A DNA stretch of 64,000 bases from an uncultured Anaerofilum sp. (GTDB taxonomy: Bacteria; Bacillota; Clostridia; Oscillospirales; Ruminococcaceae): positions 62,001-126,000 of the forward strand of contig CALWZC010000007.1 of the NCBI GenBank assembly GCA_944385935.1, read 5' to 3'. This document shows positions 63,659 through 64,000 of the stretch, piece after piece. Under the pieces are notes generated by a model. That model searched no databases. It saw only the letters and a list, made by a program, of their open reading frames with translations, and had not been told where the DNA came from. Numbering within the stretch: position 1 is the stretch's first letter; each line of letters starts with the position of its first letter. Both the position numbers and the translations under genes were made by a program.

Positions 63659-64000
63659 ATGTCTTTGGAAAACAATGACTATACCCCTTGGCTTATCTCA
63701 CCACGAAATACGCCAGAACAAACCGCTTTGCAACAGAGTTTACAAGCACAAGGCTGGAATATTGCAGAAAACTGCTATATTTCCCCTTTGGCTCACATTG
63801 CTCATTCTACACTGAACATGGGAAAAGATTGCATCATTGGTGCAGATGTTTTTATCCGTACGGCAACCATTACCATGGGGGAAAATTGTTCTCTGAACCC
63901 CGGTGTCTATATGCAAGGCCCCATTACCATGGGGGATAATGTACGCATTGGCCCACGGGCAAATATGATTGCAGAAAACCACAACCACAAGGATGTGTTG
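63659..64000 (+). CDS. Left-handed beta-helix acyltransferase, N-terminal part
   Basis: The first 114 residues of a hexapeptide-repeat acyltransferase, cut by the window end. A 40-residue lead (TPWLISPRNTPEQTALQQSL) is followed by hexapeptide turns with the I-G-x-x-x-x pattern (ISPLAHIAHSTLNMGKDCIIGADVFI, ITMGENCSLNPG, ITMGDNVRIGPRANMIAENHNH when read in pieces). The terminal ENHNHKD resembles the catalytic-His region of maltose/galactoside-type O-acetyltransferases. AAAGGA lies upstream of the ATG. The substrate is unknown. Confidence 0.82.
   Translation, partial: MSLENNDYTPWLISPRNTPEQTALQQSLQAQGWNIAENCYISPLAHIAHSTLNMGKDCIIGADVFIRTATITMGENCSLNPGVYMQGPITMGDNVRIGPRANMIAENHNHKDVL

Overview
The window looks like chromosome of a low-to-moderate GC Gram-positive anaerobe of the class Clostridia, probably an Oscillospiraceae/Ruminococcaceae-type gut commensal. 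This rests on a Spo0A C-terminal domain, the dgt-dnaG-rpoD operon, a long-form HPF, ThyX in the nucleotide genes, Na+-pumping decarboxylase subunits, DUF4914 and DUF3793 proteins, AGGAGG-type ribosome binding sites with frequent GTG/TTG starts, and remnants of a mucin-directed GH101 glycosidase. Species cannot be fixed from sequence alone. I saw no CRISPR array, intact IS element, prophage or rRNA.

Layout. 1-0.9 kb: end of an unidentified gene, a ModE/LysR-type DNA-binding protein and an overlapping NTPase. 1.2-9.7 kb: DUF4914 protein, a Spo0A-like protein with a degenerate receiver, L-cysteine desulfidase, a DUF3793-flavodoxin operon under twin palindromic operators, HPF, an AEC transporter and a NYN-domain nuclease. 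9.8-14.6 kb: galactokinase with a divergent AraC regulator, a methyltransferase and a SulP transporter. 14.9-22.8 kb: a seven-gene arginine operon argGHCJBDF behind ArgR-type operators. 23-27.7 kb: tRNA-Thr(CGT) and sbcDC. 27.8-35.6 kb: a decaying accessory block holding a frameshifted PocR-AraC regulator, a broken FAD oxidoreductase, an intact DUF4353/DUF4956/VTC-domain operon, a broken chimera of a 4Fe-4S membrane protein with a histidine kinase, and apbE. 35.9-47 kb: rlmD, a lipoprotein, an unknown membrane-anchored protein, a small helix-hairpin-helix protein, a Crp/Fnr regulator, a small alarmone synthetase, rpoD-dnaG-dgt, yigZ and rpmE with its leader. 47.2-51.4 kb: a large GH101-type cell-wall protein reduced to a multiply broken pseudogene. 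51.5-62.4 kb: birA, yitT, a U32 protease-family gene, mltG, a GNAT gene, tmk, thyX, pcrA and oadG-oadB. 62.6-64 kb: an FMN riboswitch with a RibU-type transporter, and a divergent acyltransferase cut by the window end.

How the parts work together. The arginine genes encode the cyclic pathway from glutamate to arginine under one promoter whose -35 and -10 are covered by ARG-box-like sites. The apbE and VTC promoters share a direct-repeat operator with the same period and the same spacing to the -10. The most likely cognate response regulator appears to have been lost in the deletion that made the 4Fe-4S/kinase chimera.

The clearest unusual items are the Spo0A homologue lacking every acidic phosphorylation residue, the shared direct-repeat regulon with its apparently lost two-component system, the GTTAGT-N4-ACTAAC operators before DUF3793-flavodoxin, and the concentration of damage in two accessory regions while the housekeeping genes around them are intact.
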